From Atherinomorus stipes (lineage: Eukaryota > Chordata > Actinopteri > Atheriniformes > Atherinidae), in NCBI GenBank assembly GCA_023101725.1, contig JALJCO010003454.1:1-64000 (forward strand): 64,000 nucleotides of DNA, in the 5' to 3' direction. Positions 10,229 through 22,345 of this stretch are shown piece by piece (the first letter of the stretch is position 1; every line of letters begins with the position of its first letter). The translations under genes were made by a program, and so were the position numbers. The notes under the pieces were generated by a model. The model worked only from the letters and a program-made list of their open reading frames with translations, searched no databases and was not told the origin of the DNA.

Positions 10229-13200
10229 TGTGAGTACTTTTCAGCCATAGAATGCCAGTTTTACCTCAAAACAAAAGCGGAGTTTAGTACTTTTTTACTG
10301 TTTATACAGTCAATTTGTCAGGACATGAACAACAACAACGTAATCTTTTTCTAATCTTTCATCCTCAAGTGGTCTGTCCCTCTCTCTTCGCTCTCTTGAC
10401 CTCCATCCCCACAGCTTTCCACACACACTTTGAGCCTGAGGCTGAAAGGTGAACCTGCTGAACCACGGAGTGAAATAAGGGCTGGAACAACAAGTTTTCT
10501 TGCACCGTCTTTCCCCCACTGTCAGTCGGAGCTCTTCACACTCCAGATGCCCTCAGACACGCCTAATATCTCCACAACGTAAAACACCCTCATACAAAGC
10601 ATGCAGCTCTCATGGTTCACCTGCAGGACAGGGTGGTTGTGAACTTCTGGTCCTGGGTCGATCAGTCATGAAGGAAGAAGAGGGGCCAAGAAACCAAAAC
10701 GCAACGTGTACCTCAGCTTCAGCTGTAAGCGACTGAGTGACGGGCTAAACAAATGCTGGAAGTAACACCCACAGCTTAAACCAAGTGTATCAGCAGTCAT
10801 AACTCAGGCATATCGGCGGTTGCCAGCCCGGGAAGGCTGACCTCAGCACTCAGTGGGAGAATGAGCATGTGAAATAAGTCACAAAAGGATTGTTAGCTCA
10901 GATAAACAGCCTTCTTATTTGATATCATACTTCCCGCAGCTCAGAAATACACCTGAACACAGACAGGTAACTTTACGACAGACACACAAATACCTGCTGG
11001 TTTTTGGGAGAGCATGACAAGCTACATGCCACTCAGAAACCTGCCTCTTATTGTAAGAGTTAATAATACTGTGCATATGCAAAGCAGTGATGTCTAGCAC
11101 CTTTATTGTGTTCCCTTTACAGATTCATTGAAAGCAGCGAGTTACTGAAGAACAGGCCTGCTGTAGATTAAGTGCCGTTACAGCGACCCTTGCAGCTAAT
11201 CCTTGCACACGAGCCACGGGGAATCTTCCACTCCCAAGACACAGGCTTGGATTAAAGCTGGGAGTTATCAACATGTGCGGCTCTCGCACAAAGAGAGTGC
11301 CATTAACATAGAGAACGACATGAGCTGCTCTCCTTTGTGCAGGGGCAGATGAAGCTGCTTTTGCATAAACAGACCCGGCTGAGGAGCAGCGAGAGGAGAA
11401 ACAGACAGCAGCAGTGACAAGGAGTGAAATTTGTTCTCAAACTCCAAACCTCTTACACGCAGCGGCGCTATATTAAAATGACAAAAGCTGGAAACTTTGC
11501 TCTTTGTTGTCGTTGCCATCGTGAACCCTCATAAACTCGGAAAAACATCCTTTCATATTCAAAATGCGATTCTTCCAGATTCCCCACGAGGATCATTTAA
11601 CTTCCATCCTTCTTATAATGAACGACAACACTCGGGCTCCTCCAACAAAAGCAGCTGCTTGCAGTGTACACACCGAATATGTTGGTTTCTTGTTGATATA
11701 AAGTTGCTGCTTTTTATTTATTTTTTCTTCTATGTGATCCAAATCACATTTCAAAGTTTAAAAACAGCTTTTTTCTTTTTAATTTCCTTCTTTATTAGTG
11801 ACTGAAATTCAATAAAATGAGAAGGAAATGCTTAACTCTTTCTATAAAAACATATTTAGCCACTTATTTGGAGGTATGATCACACTGGTTATTTAGGTTT
11901 CTGTGCATCTGGTTTCTGAGGTTTCACTGTCAAATAACGTTGAGACTATCCAATATCATGATAGCTTACATTACATAATATGAACTATAATTTGAAAAAA
12001 CATGGTTAATAGTTCTCAGTGAAGGAGCGTCACCTTGTTTAGTACAGAACTGTATTTGCTTGAACACACAAACTTAAACAAATTACATGAATCAAATTAA
12101 CCAAAAGGCTGCTGCTGGTAAAATATTGTTTTATGCCACTAAATTAAGCCTTTAATCTCATAACAACAGTTCAGTATTGGGACAAATATTGTGACTTTAA
12201 CAAATTCAGTGCTACTTAAAATAAAATGGGGAAAAAAAGGAAAAATGTTAACGAATTCATGCTTTTTTGCTCTAATTGTTTGCTATTTCAGATGCTTTTT
12301 TTTTTTTTTTTTTTTTACTTTCTGTGAATATGCAAAAACATGTACCATTATAAATCTTTTCCCTGCAGCCAACATCAATGTCCAGTCAAACAGTATTTTG
12401 CATTGTCTCAAAGACAGCATCAGACATGAACTTTTTATTAAGAGTGCAATCACTCCAACAATTATTCAACTACCCAAGTATTGTTTTTAGCTCCCGGGGC
12501 TCAGGAAAGTTCCAGAGGCTGGTGACTCATATAGTTTGGCTGCAGTTGGATGGTAACGGTGTTTTTTCTTCATTCATAATCACTCTCTGGCCAGGCATTG
12601 TGAAACCTGGGAGGATCCCAGCTTCATTAATCCACCTCCAGGAAAAACAGTGTGGAGAGACAGATGTTAGAAACGCTTCTTAGTCAACTGTCTGACCCAA
12701 GAAGCTTGTTGACTCATGGTTTTGAGCAGCATCATAACAACTTAACTGCAGGGTTAAAGAAATGCATTGTCACTGAAATGTTGCCACAACCCTCATGTAT
12801 CTTCATTTAAGCCAAGTATTCATGATGGACGATGATTCAGAGGATATTGAGTGCTTTGTCGAAATGTTCTGATTGAATATTTAGGATAAAGCTAGTAGAT
12901 AGTTCGATTTTAAAGAGATTATCTCAGATATCTCAGACCTGATTATGCTTTAGGAGCCACGAGTGGCTGTTTTGGAATAAAACACGGAACTTGGTACTAA
13001 AATTATTGTGAAAACCAAACTAATCTATCTTATAATATCTAAACTTCACTTTATTTCCAAAAGTAACCCTATTCAGAAGCTTGTATTATACCACGAGGGT
13101 TTGTCTTGCTGCTGCATTTAAGAAATCTTGCTCAGTGACTCAGTTTTCTTGGTTTTTGCGGGGCAGTCTCACTATCAATTACAAAGTTTTGCATCTGCTG

Positions 13201-13598
13201 AGGAAACAATCTCAGTCATTGCCAGCATTCTGCCATTATATAACAACTTCCAGAAGAATGACAGAACATGGGTCAGTGATGCATGAAGAAAAGCATAGTT
13301 CCTGCTACTTTTGTAACAATATTGTTATTCAAGATGTTCTAAAAAATATATAAAATGTTAACTGTCAGTAAAATTACACCAAAAATATCTAATACAAATC
13401 ATCCATCCAGACTTCATATTACTTAAATGTAGCAAAAATCAGTGTAAAAAATCACCAGATAAAATAAAATGAAGTTAACTCATTCGACTTTAGATCTGGG
13501 ATATTATAACCACTGTTTATATCACAGCATGAGTGGATGACCTGATAAGATCATAGTTCTCAGTAATCTTACATATTTAAATGATCATGCAATGAACA
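10229..13598. other. Repeat-poor stretch
   Basis: This 3.4-kb interval has no recognisable transposon, tRNA or protein family. Simple features are a 21-base T-run at 12296-12316 and moderately GC-rich patches at about 10380-10700 and 11150-11500. Several ORFs of 60-100 codons look like chance frames. Confidence 0.5.
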
Positions 13599-13600
13599 GG

Positions 13601-13811
13601 GCTGTGTGTAGCTCAACCGGCTGAGCAGCTGCCACATTAACATAAGCTCCTCACTGCAACCGTCAAAGATTTGAGTCCCAGTCTGTGGCCTTTTGCCTTT
13701 GCCCTTTGGTGTGTGTCATTTCCTGCCCTCTCTGACCTCCTTTCCAGTCCAGCCACTGTCAAATAAAAAGCCACCAAAGCCACAAAATTCTTGTGAAAAA
13801 AAAAAACAAGT
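13601..13811 (+). mobile_element. tRNA-derived SINE
   Basis: The RNA polymerase III A-box-like tagctcaaccggctg (13609-13623) and B-box-like gatttgagtccc (13669-13680) are correctly ordered and spaced. They are followed by a tail of the type ctgtggccttttgc...gtgtgtcatttcctgccct...gtcaaataaaaagcc, which I recognise from abundant teleost SINEs. The element ends in an A-run at about 13796-13806. It is nonautonomous and would depend on a LINE partner. Flanking duplications were not found. Confidence 0.75.
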
Positions 13812-14220
13812 TGTGAAATTTTAGATGAATATAAACACATAAAGAATAAATAAAATAACAATTAATGGAAAACATCTAAAATCAAAGTTGATTATAAAGT
13901 AATTTTTTTTGTTTGTTTTTATCTTGTTAATATATTTCAAAGCATAACTTGTATGTAGGAAGACAACAAATATCAGTGGACTATTAATCTTTTCTCATAT
14001 TGAAAAAATAATAAAATTACACAACATAAATCAAGCATTTTAAATTGAATTATTTGGATATTCAAAATTGTTTTTTTTTTCCGATATTGCCCAAATCTTA
14101 ATTTCTGGTATCCAATATCAACCGATATCGATTTGTGTAGACAACTGTGAGGTAGTGACTCTCATATTTTGAGAAATACAACTATATTCTGCTTCGATAG
14201 CAAAGATCCAAAATAGCCTG

Positions 14221-15284
14221 AAAGGGGAAGTCCTACTTATCACTGACACAGTTTCATCTTCATCTCATATTCTTGTTACCGGTGGTCCCCGATGCTAATG
14301 CTAGCATAAGCCAATAGGAATCTGCTAGCCGGTCATTAATGACACGGAACACCCGAGGCAAATCAGTTATAACACAAGACTATCTGTGTAAATGCCGTGT
14401 TAACAATATAGTGTTACAACTAAAACCTACCTTGTATTGCATTACATTTTGATAGTAAAGTGTCTCAGCGGCAAAACATTTTTACTTCCGGTATTTGCGA
14501 ATGGAATCACATCATCTGCTGTTAAAGGTACAGTCTGTAAAAAAATCAAAGGTCAGTGGCTGAAAAATGTGATATATAATTCAAGACTACTCGCTGCACT
14601 AAGATAACTGTTATGTGTTTATTTTCTTAGAATGAGTCATTTATATCTACTTGCTGGGCGGTGCACATATGGAGGCTGCCAATTTTTTTTTCCACTATTT
14701 TTACTACAGTGTCCCTAAATGGACAAAGCAATGTGTGTGAAGTAAGAGCCCTCTGAACTTTAAAACTGCTGTACCAGCTTTGTTTAATGGGATTTAAAAA
14801 CTGTTTGGGATAAGTAATGTGTTAAAAGACATAAAAAGTAGTTACTCATAGTACAGTCATAGTACACCTGAGACCACTGGATCCGCTCACAGATGAAAAC
14901 ATCTTTATGTCTGGCAGAATTTTGGCCACGAACAACCACCATAAGTCATTTGACTTAAGAAGAAGAAAACATCTTTTCTTTCAAATACCCATCTTTACCA
15001 CTAGATGTCAGTAATTCTTGCATACTGTACCTTTAAGTGTACGAAGGAATTTGATTACAGTAGTGGCTACTGTAAAAATGAACACTTATAAGCCTATCGC
15101 TGTTCTTAACTCTGTAAACTAACAAGATATTGTGTGAAGACTATGGCGTGCTTTTTTTTGTTTTGGAACCGCACCGTTCTCCTGTCTTACCACCTGAAAG
15201 AAATGTATCACTCCGCTGCTGGTGAGAAGCTAGTTCCTCAAAATGTAACGTGTAATTTGATGCAAGGTAAGTAACTTCCCCTTT
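14221..15284. mobile_element. AAAGGGGAAGT inverted-repeat element, host of a nested insertion
   Basis: Ends AAAGGGGAAGTCCTACTTA and (right, read inward) AAAGGGGAAGTTACTTACC are inverted. The right boundary sits in TTAA (cctTTAActc) while the left reads ctga, a plausible decay, so it probably belongs with the TTAA-flanked elements. Without the nested insertion it is about 550 bp. No coding capacity. Confidence 0.68.
14522..15036. mobile_element. Nested TTAA-flanked element (AGGTACAGT ends)
   Basis: Exact TTAA at 14522-14525 and 15033-15036 brackets ends AGGTACAGTCTGTAA and (right, read inward) AGGTACAGTATGCAAG. It lies wholly inside 14221-15284, so it is the younger of the two. The subterminal text tttaccactagatgtcagt is typical of this kind of teleost repeat. 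No ORF of interest. Confidence 0.83.
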
Positions 15285-15327
15285 AACTCAGTCTGAGGAG
15301 TTCATTTTGGATATCTGGCTGCCAGAC

Positions 15328-15417
15328 ATCAGATACTAGCAGGTATTAGATACTACCATATATCAGATACTAGCAGGTATTAGATACTACCATATATCAG
15401 ATACTAGCAGGTATTAG
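15328..15417. repeat. 34-bp tandem repeat, about 2.7 copies
   Basis: Unit begins atcagatactagcaggtatt and continues agatactaccatat. The copies are almost identical, so the array is recent. Each unit itself contains two related agatacta words. Confidence 0.92.
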
Positions 15418-15755
15418 CCAACATGTGGTTAATTATAATGTTTCTGACAACTTGGTAACTTAACCAACAACTTAAAACCAGACATATTATAAGCAGCTTC
15501 AAAGCAAGTCAGTCTGTAGCAGCAGCAGCTGCACCGTAGTCACATGACTCTGAAAAGAATGCTGATGTTGAGTTCTTCCAGAATAACAGTGACTTTTTTA
15601 CAAAGTACTAATGGACAACAAGATTTTGTGAGATTTTCTAAGTAAAAATCAATGCAAAAAATAAAAAAAAGGTACCAATATGTCCCAAAATCACATTTTA
15701 ATGCCAGTATCGGCCAATAATATTGGTAGGCTGACAACTTTGGACATCTCCTAAT

Positions 15756-18029
15756 CTCATCAGAGCTCAGATCTCTTCACTCCATCACAAAGACAGTTTG
15801 AAATAGTTTAATTTGTCACCACTTTTCAATGCAAATGACAGCGCTTGTATAACAGAACTGTTTCATCAGTGAATCAGACAGTTGTGACCTCCACCTCAGA
15901 TAAGGCCCATCAGACCTGAACCACCCCTGATTTCACGATAGCTAAGCTTGTTAAGTTGCTTTAACATAATCATTAGCTAACCTGTTAATGTTACATAACA
16001 TACATAGGACAGGAAGGTCATGCAAATTTCCAGTAGTTATCAACACATCATCAGATTGTGAGATTTGTTAACAAAAAGGCAAACAAACAATGCACACATT
16101 TTAGTTTATTCACAGTTCCGATATTTCTGCTTTCATCGATGTTGTCTCAAATGCTGATAAAAAGGAAAAGTTCAAAAGAAAATACATCATTTGCTCATTT
16201 TTGCATTATTCTTCCAACCTCAGCTGGATTTTTTGTGCTTTAGTGGAACTTTTTGCTGCTCAGACTGGAACTGCTTTTGTAAAGTATTAACAAATATTTT
16301 GATAAAGTTATGACCTTTGCCATATGTGGTCACAGCTAATTCATTTACAGATAGTCACTAAAACCATTCATCACCTGTGATTGATAATGTTGACAGATTA
16401 TAACCACAGGACCGAATAATGTATACGTATAGGTTGTCTCAGATCATCTTGATTATTTTGCTGCTTAACAAATATTTATTGGCATTTACGTTAAGGAAAC
16501 ATACAAATTCATTAAAACTTTATGTGAGTTCATATTTTTAAATCTTAAAAAACAAACAATAAAGCTTTAAATTGGTGAAAATCCTGCATAATTTTTACAC
16601 TTTACACTAGATCAGTAATGGCTGCTTATAAGCTTATCAGAGGCAGTAGCTGTCTGTGTGCCAGGATTTATGGCGTACATCCTCTGCTGTCCAGCTCTCT
16701 GTAAATTTGTTAACAAATTCACAATAGCTGCCCTTGTGAAAACCATATCAGCAAAGACAGAGACAGATTACCTGCAGATAGAGACTAATAGAGTGGCAAA
16801 ACACACGGCGAGGGGAAGAATTGCTCAATAGGCTGATAAACACGGAGCACGCTATCGCAAGCTGATTGTTTTATTGCTGTGTAATCCAGGGGCAGTTTGT
16901 TTTAGAACTATGGTGATCGCACGTTTGAATCTGACTGCAGTGATCTGTTTATTTACTGATTTTTACTAGAGCACCAATTCTCATGTTGTATTGATCTTGT
17001 TATCTGTGCAAGTAGAAAAACTATAGTAGTCATGTCAATAGCCAAAATTGCATTTACCCAACCAAACAGCAGTTACACATCAAACGAACTGTTGTTTTCT
17101 GTTTAAAGCTGCAAAGGGCGACAGTCTACGTTGTCCTGGATTCACTCTGTACACTCATTTGCATTACAAGGTATGATATGGAGGTTTATGTAAGAGTCCA
17201 CATCCTGGTGTTGATTGTCGTGCCATGTGAAGCGGGTCATGTTGCGCTGTGTCACAGTTAAAACCGTCCCAAGAGAGCTTTTCATCCATTATATGGAGTT
17301 TTGTAAAAGAAATGAAAGAGCGGGTCAAAAATGTTAAGTGAGTTTGGAGTGAGTTCAGTGAAACATTTTACTTTGTCTGATGCGTTAATCCACAACTATC
17401 TTTCTATTTATTGTTTAAAAAATAGTTTAAGGAGACTGAAACAAAATGACTTCATTACAAATCCACTATTAATACAGGGATTACTACTTTGATGGGGGCA
17501 TAAGTTCAGATTGTCAAAGACATTATTTACAGTTAAAGCTGTGGGCATCCACTTCAAGCACTTTTCACGTGCCATTTACATACATTTTAAGATTTGAAAA
17601 TGCCCTCTCATGACATTATGAAAACACCCCATGATTGCATAACATAAAAACAATTAAATGTATAATAATAAAAAAAAAAAACAAATACTTGTACTAATAA
17701 TATGCACATGATTTATATGTGCAGTAATGACATAGCTTTTATGAGACCAGGCAGAATAGGATGTGCAATCTAGACATAAACTACTACCACTTAGCCACCA
17801 TTAACCCAGCACTAACCCTTCTTATCTCATTAGATAGGATCAACATAAGATCAAGATCAAGGATCTCATAGAGGATGCAGAACACTGTAGAAGGACTTTA
17901 TTGCACAGATTAATTTATGACATTAACACAAGAGCTAAACATTAACAACCAAAAAGTGTGTTAGGAAGTTTGGTGCAAGAATATATCCATCTACTGTAGC
18001 AGACATGAAGAATCTTTTGACAGTTACCA
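15756..18029. other. Unassigned stretch
   Basis: Nothing recognised apart from an A-rich run near 17670. No credible exon. Confidence 0.45.
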
Positions 18030-18966
18030 CTTTTTATTCATTCATTTTCTGTATCAATTCAGGGTCGCAAGGTCACTGGAGCCTATCCCAGTGTGGCAGT
18101 TGACGGTCCTGTCCCTGGCTGCTTGGCCAAAGCGATGTCGCTTTGGCTGACTGGTTATCGTGCACGACTCTCACCTGGGGAGTCTGGGGATCGAATCCCG
18201 CCTGGGCCCACCTTTGTCCTGCCACACCAGCTATTACCAGGTGAAAGGCAGGGTACACCCTGGACAGGTTGGCAGTCTGTCGCCGAGTCAACACAGAGAG
18301 ACAGACAACTACACTCTGACATTCATCCCTAGGGACAATTTACAGCGATCAATTAACCTGCATGTGTTTGGTCGGTGGGAGGAAGCCGGAGTACCCAGAG
18401 AGAACCCACGCATACACAGGGAGAACCTGCAAACTCCACACAGTAAGGCCACTGTTAAACTGTTTGAACCCCTCCCCAGCCGAGGTTTGAACTTGCAACC
18501 GTCTTCGGGCTGGAATATAAACGCCCAATACAGGAGGTCTCCGTTAGGAGGACTATATGCAGCACTTTGAGTCTGAAATACTGACAGGCCAATCTGTACG
18601 TCACAGTCTATTTCCTATGTATTTCTGAAAACAATAGTTTACCTAATTGTTGTGGCACAAGTGTTTGTCACGGTGCAACAGGGAGAAAACATAACAAAGA
18701 TGCTGGTTAGTTGTGGACAAAGTCTGAGAGACACTCTTTAAAACAACTGGCCATTGTGTTTACCTCTGACCTCACGTTCATGCTTTTTTTCATACATGAG
18801 CACCAGCATTCAAGTCAATGTTGCACCTATTGTGCGACCTATATGTCAAAGGTACATTGGGACCACGTGGGCCATGATGCATATGTGGACCCGCTGCCAG
18901 CAGCAACTGCATCCCAGCCTTCACCATGAGGCTGCGGTGCTAACTACCACACCACCGTGCAGCACA
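18030..18966 (+). mobile_element. LINE 3' end (L2/Maui-like), copy 1, interrupted
   Basis: The sequence agggtcgcaaggtcactgga-gcctatcccag, then gggtacaccctggacaggt, cacagagagacagacaac, gtgggaggaagccggag, cgcatacacagggagaac and aaactccacacagtaaggcc is the abundant teleost LINE 3' region, which I associate with L2/Maui-type elements. It is cut twice: by the 135-bp tRNA-like element at 18092-18226, and by about 410 bp of other sequence (about 18506-18916) before its last block (atgaggctgcggtgctaact... gtgcagc, 18920-18964). Copy 2 at 31470-31855 shows the uninterrupted order. Confidence 0.75.
18092..18226 (+). mobile_element. tRNA-like element with TGTGGCAG/CTGCCACA ends, copy 1
   Basis: A 135-bp insertion in the LINE: TGTGGCAG at 18092-18099 and CTGCCACA at 18219-18226 are perfect inverts, and CCAG at 18088-18091 is repeated at 18227-18230. 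The intact LINE at 31.5 kb reads cccagctattat, so the empty site is known. The core has an A-box-like tttggctgactggttat, an anticodon-stem-like gactctcacctggggagtc and a B-box-like ggggatcgaatcccgcc. TGTNR...YNACA ends with a 4-bp duplication fit Ginger-type elements or a tiny solo LTR. This is not normal SINE structure, because there is no A-tail. Confidence 0.75.
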
Positions 18967-18972
18967 CCACTT

Positions 18973-19319
18973 TTAAAGGGATACTGTGTAACTTTTGACC
19001 CAAACATCAGTCTGTAATTAATGATGGATGATTTCTAGGGTAAATATACAGCACTTGATACATGTTGGTCCTTAAAGGGGGCTGCCCTCCTCAAAATTGT
19101 AACTTTGCGGGGAAACATCCGTCTCTCATTGGATCATGTGACCTGGAGCACTTTGCTTTATGACTCCATGACATCAAATCAGCTGATCAAAATGGTCTGC
19201 AAACACGATTCCAAAACACGGACAGAGACTGTTTCATATTGTGACAGTTGTGTGGCCTGTGGAAAGTTACGGATTTAGTGCCCCTAGTGGCCAAAAGTTA
19301 TGCAGCATCTCTTTAGTTG
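18973..19319. mobile_element. TTAA-type short element (AGGGATACTGTGTAAC ends)
   Basis: TTAA at 18973-18976 is matched by TTAG at 19316-19319. Ends AGGGATACTGTGTAACTTTT and (right, read inward) AGAGATGCTGCATAACTTTT are inverted. The inner flank gtgcccctagtggcc is a common feature of this repeat type. It abuts the 3' end of the interrupted LINE. No coding capacity. Confidence 0.75.
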
Positions 19320-21224
19320 AATCAGTGAGGAATTTTCCACTTGATCCTCTTGTTTATGTTCTTTATGTATTGATTTGTCTTTGTTGTGTCTGTGTTGTCA
19401 TGGAAACCTGAAAACCAAGCATGGATGCAGGCACATGATGCAGTGCGTCATGATGTAGTTGATCTTTCTGCATTTTAGCAAACTGATTATGTACAGATGC
19501 ATCATTTTGCAGCTTTGAAAGTTACAGTACTATAGAAAAATATAGAGTAAGAACTCAACGTAATTGATTTCTTGCGACACCTGACTGAGGAGATGCATTA
19601 CTATTTCCTCATAAATTCTTCAGTTTTACACAGAGCTACTGCTGACTCTCGGAGAAAGAATATCTTTGCAGACTGGTGGCAGATCAAACACAAATATCTG
19701 AATAACTTCCCTCTTTCCAAAAACAAGCCAGAAAAAGGAACTCATTTCGGGGCTTTTTGTGTGTCTTCTCTTTACTTGTAGGAAAAACTGCACAGTAATA
19801 AGCCACTAAGTTTGGGACAATGTGCCAAATGGGTAGCCTGGGGCAAGGAACACCAAGAAACCATCAAGTTTGGTGGTTTGAGCACGAGCAGGGGGAGAGA
19901 TTGGTTTGGTTTACATTGAAATTAAGGCGGAGAAATGAGAAACTGCTGTTTACATTTTAGGTGGGCTGCTCTCTGTATTTCCATCCACACCCAGCGAAAC
20001 CTAAGTCAAGGAGTTATGAAAAATGCATCTTGTAATTGGACAAGTAAATGTGAAACAGAGGTTCACCTTGCTTTATTTACAATTCAAAATGCAGGAATCA
20101 TGCATTTTGTGCAGGGTTATTATGCCACTCAGTCATCACCACAGAAAACCCTCAGAAGTTTCAAAGAGATTTTCTCTAATATATCACACGGCATCGTGTG
20201 ATACTCACGCACACACGACTAGCAGTACAGGTCTTGCACGAAACCATGAGTAATAAAACCACATAATTGCTGTTAAAGACATTACTCTTCCTCATAGTGA
20301 AACAGTTATTACTTAAAAAAACCAAAAGGGTTATTTTTGGTTTTGTGCTTCATTAACTACAAGTCACAAATGCCCCATATTACTGATGTAATCTAACAAT
20401 ACATAGAGAATACATTTTTTATTTTATTTTGTTCCATCAGGACTCTGGGTGGAGAGTTTGCTTTGTTTACTTTCTTTCTTGCTGATTTGCTTTGAAAATA
20501 TACTATCATTCATACACTCATGGCAGAATTTAGTCAGCAGAAATCAATGATAAATGATCATTAGCTTGACTTTTAATACTACAACGCTAAACTTTGAGCA
20601 GTGCAATCAATATTGGGGATGTTTTTTTTTTTTTTTTTTTTTTTTTTTTATCATATTCCAACAAACATTGTGGCTAGAAAGCTGGAATAGTGGTATAAGC
20701 CTTGCCAGTTAATTAAGGCCTTTCTTTCCATTTTGATCGACTCTTCATCAGTATCACTGCAGCTTCAGGCCATCTTATCTAAATTTAGCTCTCAGATACC
20801 AACCGAAACCCCTAATGTTTCATGTTGTTACTACAGGGTGCTTGAGACAGGACAGTTTCTGAATAAAAATGTAGGTTTTTGAAAGATACAAAAGGTAAAA
20901 ATCAAATTTTCGGTTTTGAAAACATCAAATAAATAGCATTTCAGCTCGCTGAACACCACCAAACCTGCAGTTTCTTGTACAGTTTCTTGTGCAATGTGTT
21001 CAAAAACTGAAGCATCATATACATTCAACACTGGTTTTCTACTGTACCTCAGTCTATAGGTTTTTTTTCAGGACTCCCTGAGTTATTCAAAATGTTATTA
21101 CACTACAGAGGTTATTGTAATTTTGCATTGAAATATGATTATTAGATTGTCTAAATGAGTTTAGCACAAAGTGATGTCCAAAACCCACTCTTGCTTGGAA
21201 AGATGAAACTTTGGTAAATGCAGC
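19320..21224. other. Unassigned stretch
   Basis: No gene or transposon recognised in 1.9 kb apart from the long T-run listed separately. Confidence 0.45.
20622..20649. repeat. 28-base T homopolymer
   Basis: Uninterrupted T from 20622 to 20649, the longest homopolymer in the window. It could be the A-tail of a reverse-strand retroposon, but I see no recognisable body to the left. Confidence 0.95.
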
Positions 21225-21700
21225 TTAAAGACACACAACGGAACTTTCAGCAGTTTTCTAAGTGACGCGCCCCCTATCGGCGGCTAAACTAGCATCCATC
21301 TTGTTCGTACCTGTACTGTAAGCTCACTCCAGCCAGTAAAAGACAGTCTTATCTTGACTCTTGTTCTGTCCCTTCCTCTGTTTCTTTTCCTCTCTTCCTC
21401 CGGTGATGTTTCCTTGCATTTCTTTACCGAATTCGACATGATGCGCATTCAAAACAGCCGCGACGTTGATACCTGGTTTACATCCGGTTGCTAGTGAGTG
21501 ACGCGGTGCTGCAACCAATAGTTGGCTGCAACGTCACGGTCGCGTCCCGGATGGGAATCTTACATACTGCTGTTTCTGAGCCCCGGGACGGCTCTGGGCA
21601 CTGACAGCTCGAAAATGCGCATAATGAATGTTGGTGTGACATCAAAACGAGTCAGAAACACAGATTTTTAAGGTCTAAAAGTTACGTTGTGTGTCTTTAA
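21225..21700. mobile_element. TTAA-flanked element (AGACACACAACG ends), copy 1
   Basis: Exact TTAA at 21225-21228 and 21697-21700 brackets AGACACACAACGGAACTTT and (right, read inward) AGACACACAACGTAACTTTT. The interior is GC-rich (gtgacgcgccccctatcggc, ccccgggacggctctgggc). The right TTAA overlaps the junction of the next element (TTA + A of its first base). A diverged second copy lies at 27781-28224. Nonautonomous. Confidence 0.87.
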
Positions 21701-21901
21701 GCCCCGTTTCCACCCGTGGGTCTGGGTCAGGCCGGGTCAGGTGGGTTTTGGTACGGATATGTTGATTTCACGTTGCGTCCCCGCAGCAAACTGTACCCTT
21801 ATCCTGGAGGCGGGGTATTAACCGGATAGTAGGGATGCACCGATGCATCGGCTGGACATCGGTATCGGCCAATAGAAATGACATTCGCCGATGGCAGTGG
21901 C

Positions 21902-21972
21902 CGATTATTATATAGCCTATATATATGTATATATATATGTATATATGTGTGTATATATATATTTATATATAA
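21902..21972. repeat. TA/TG dinucleotide-rich microsatellite
   Basis: Alternating tatatatgtatatatatgtgtgtatatatata inside the hAT element, creating spurious Y/I-rich frames. Confidence 0.85.
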
Positions 21973-22094
21973 AATACATATTTACATGTGTCATCAACAC
22001 TGTTCTTAAGAAAAACTCTTTTTCCCCCTCTTTTTTGGGCCGGTGGGGGGAGATACTGGTAGAAAGCATCCACGCACTTTCCTCAGTAGAGAAA

Positions 22095-22345
22095 TGAAGA
22101 TGGCGGCGGTCGTGTGGCAATATTTTACGGTTTCAGAAAAAGATCAGCGTAGCGCAGTTTGCAATACATGCTTCACAAATATTTTTTATTGGGCCATGAA
22201 AATAATCTTCTCACTAAGTATGTCTTTGTTTATTAGGCTAAAATCACTCCATTTTGTTGGGCAATATACTGAAGCATTCTTTTTAGTGATTATCAGTCCC
22301 AGGTTTTTGAAAAGTTTTCAGAAAAAAGCTTGTTATAACTAATGT
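22095..22345 (+). pseudogene. hAT transposase N-terminal fragment (BED zinc finger)
   Basis: From the ATG at 22095 (MKMAAVVWQYF) the frame continues T-V-S-E-K-D-Q-R-S-A-V-C-N-T-C-F-T-N-I. This is the start of a BED zinc finger: the V-W-x-Y-F aromatic signature followed by C-x-x-C. The second half with the H-x-H/H-x-C ligands is missing, and the frame then runs into unrelated hydrophobic residues. All later parts (RNase-H-like core, hATC dimerisation domain) are deleted. The upstream Met at 22043 is in the same frame but lies before the usual start. Confidence 0.72.

Larger units (their letters stand above)
14081..15755. mobile_element. Possible old hAT element, split by a later insertion
   Basis: Left piece (ccgatattgcccaaatctt ... 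caaccgatatcgatt) and right piece (gccagtatcggccaataat ... ggacatctcct at 15700-15755) both have the GATATCGG/ATCGGCC wording of teleost hAT ends. The 14221-15284 element lies between them. Clear terminal inverted repeats and an 8-bp duplication could not be matched. Confidence 0.3.

Noticed and set aside
18160..18228. A functional tRNA gene in the tRNA-like element
   Set aside because: No acceptor-stem pairing, no proper variable loop, and multiple diverged copies with damaged boxes.
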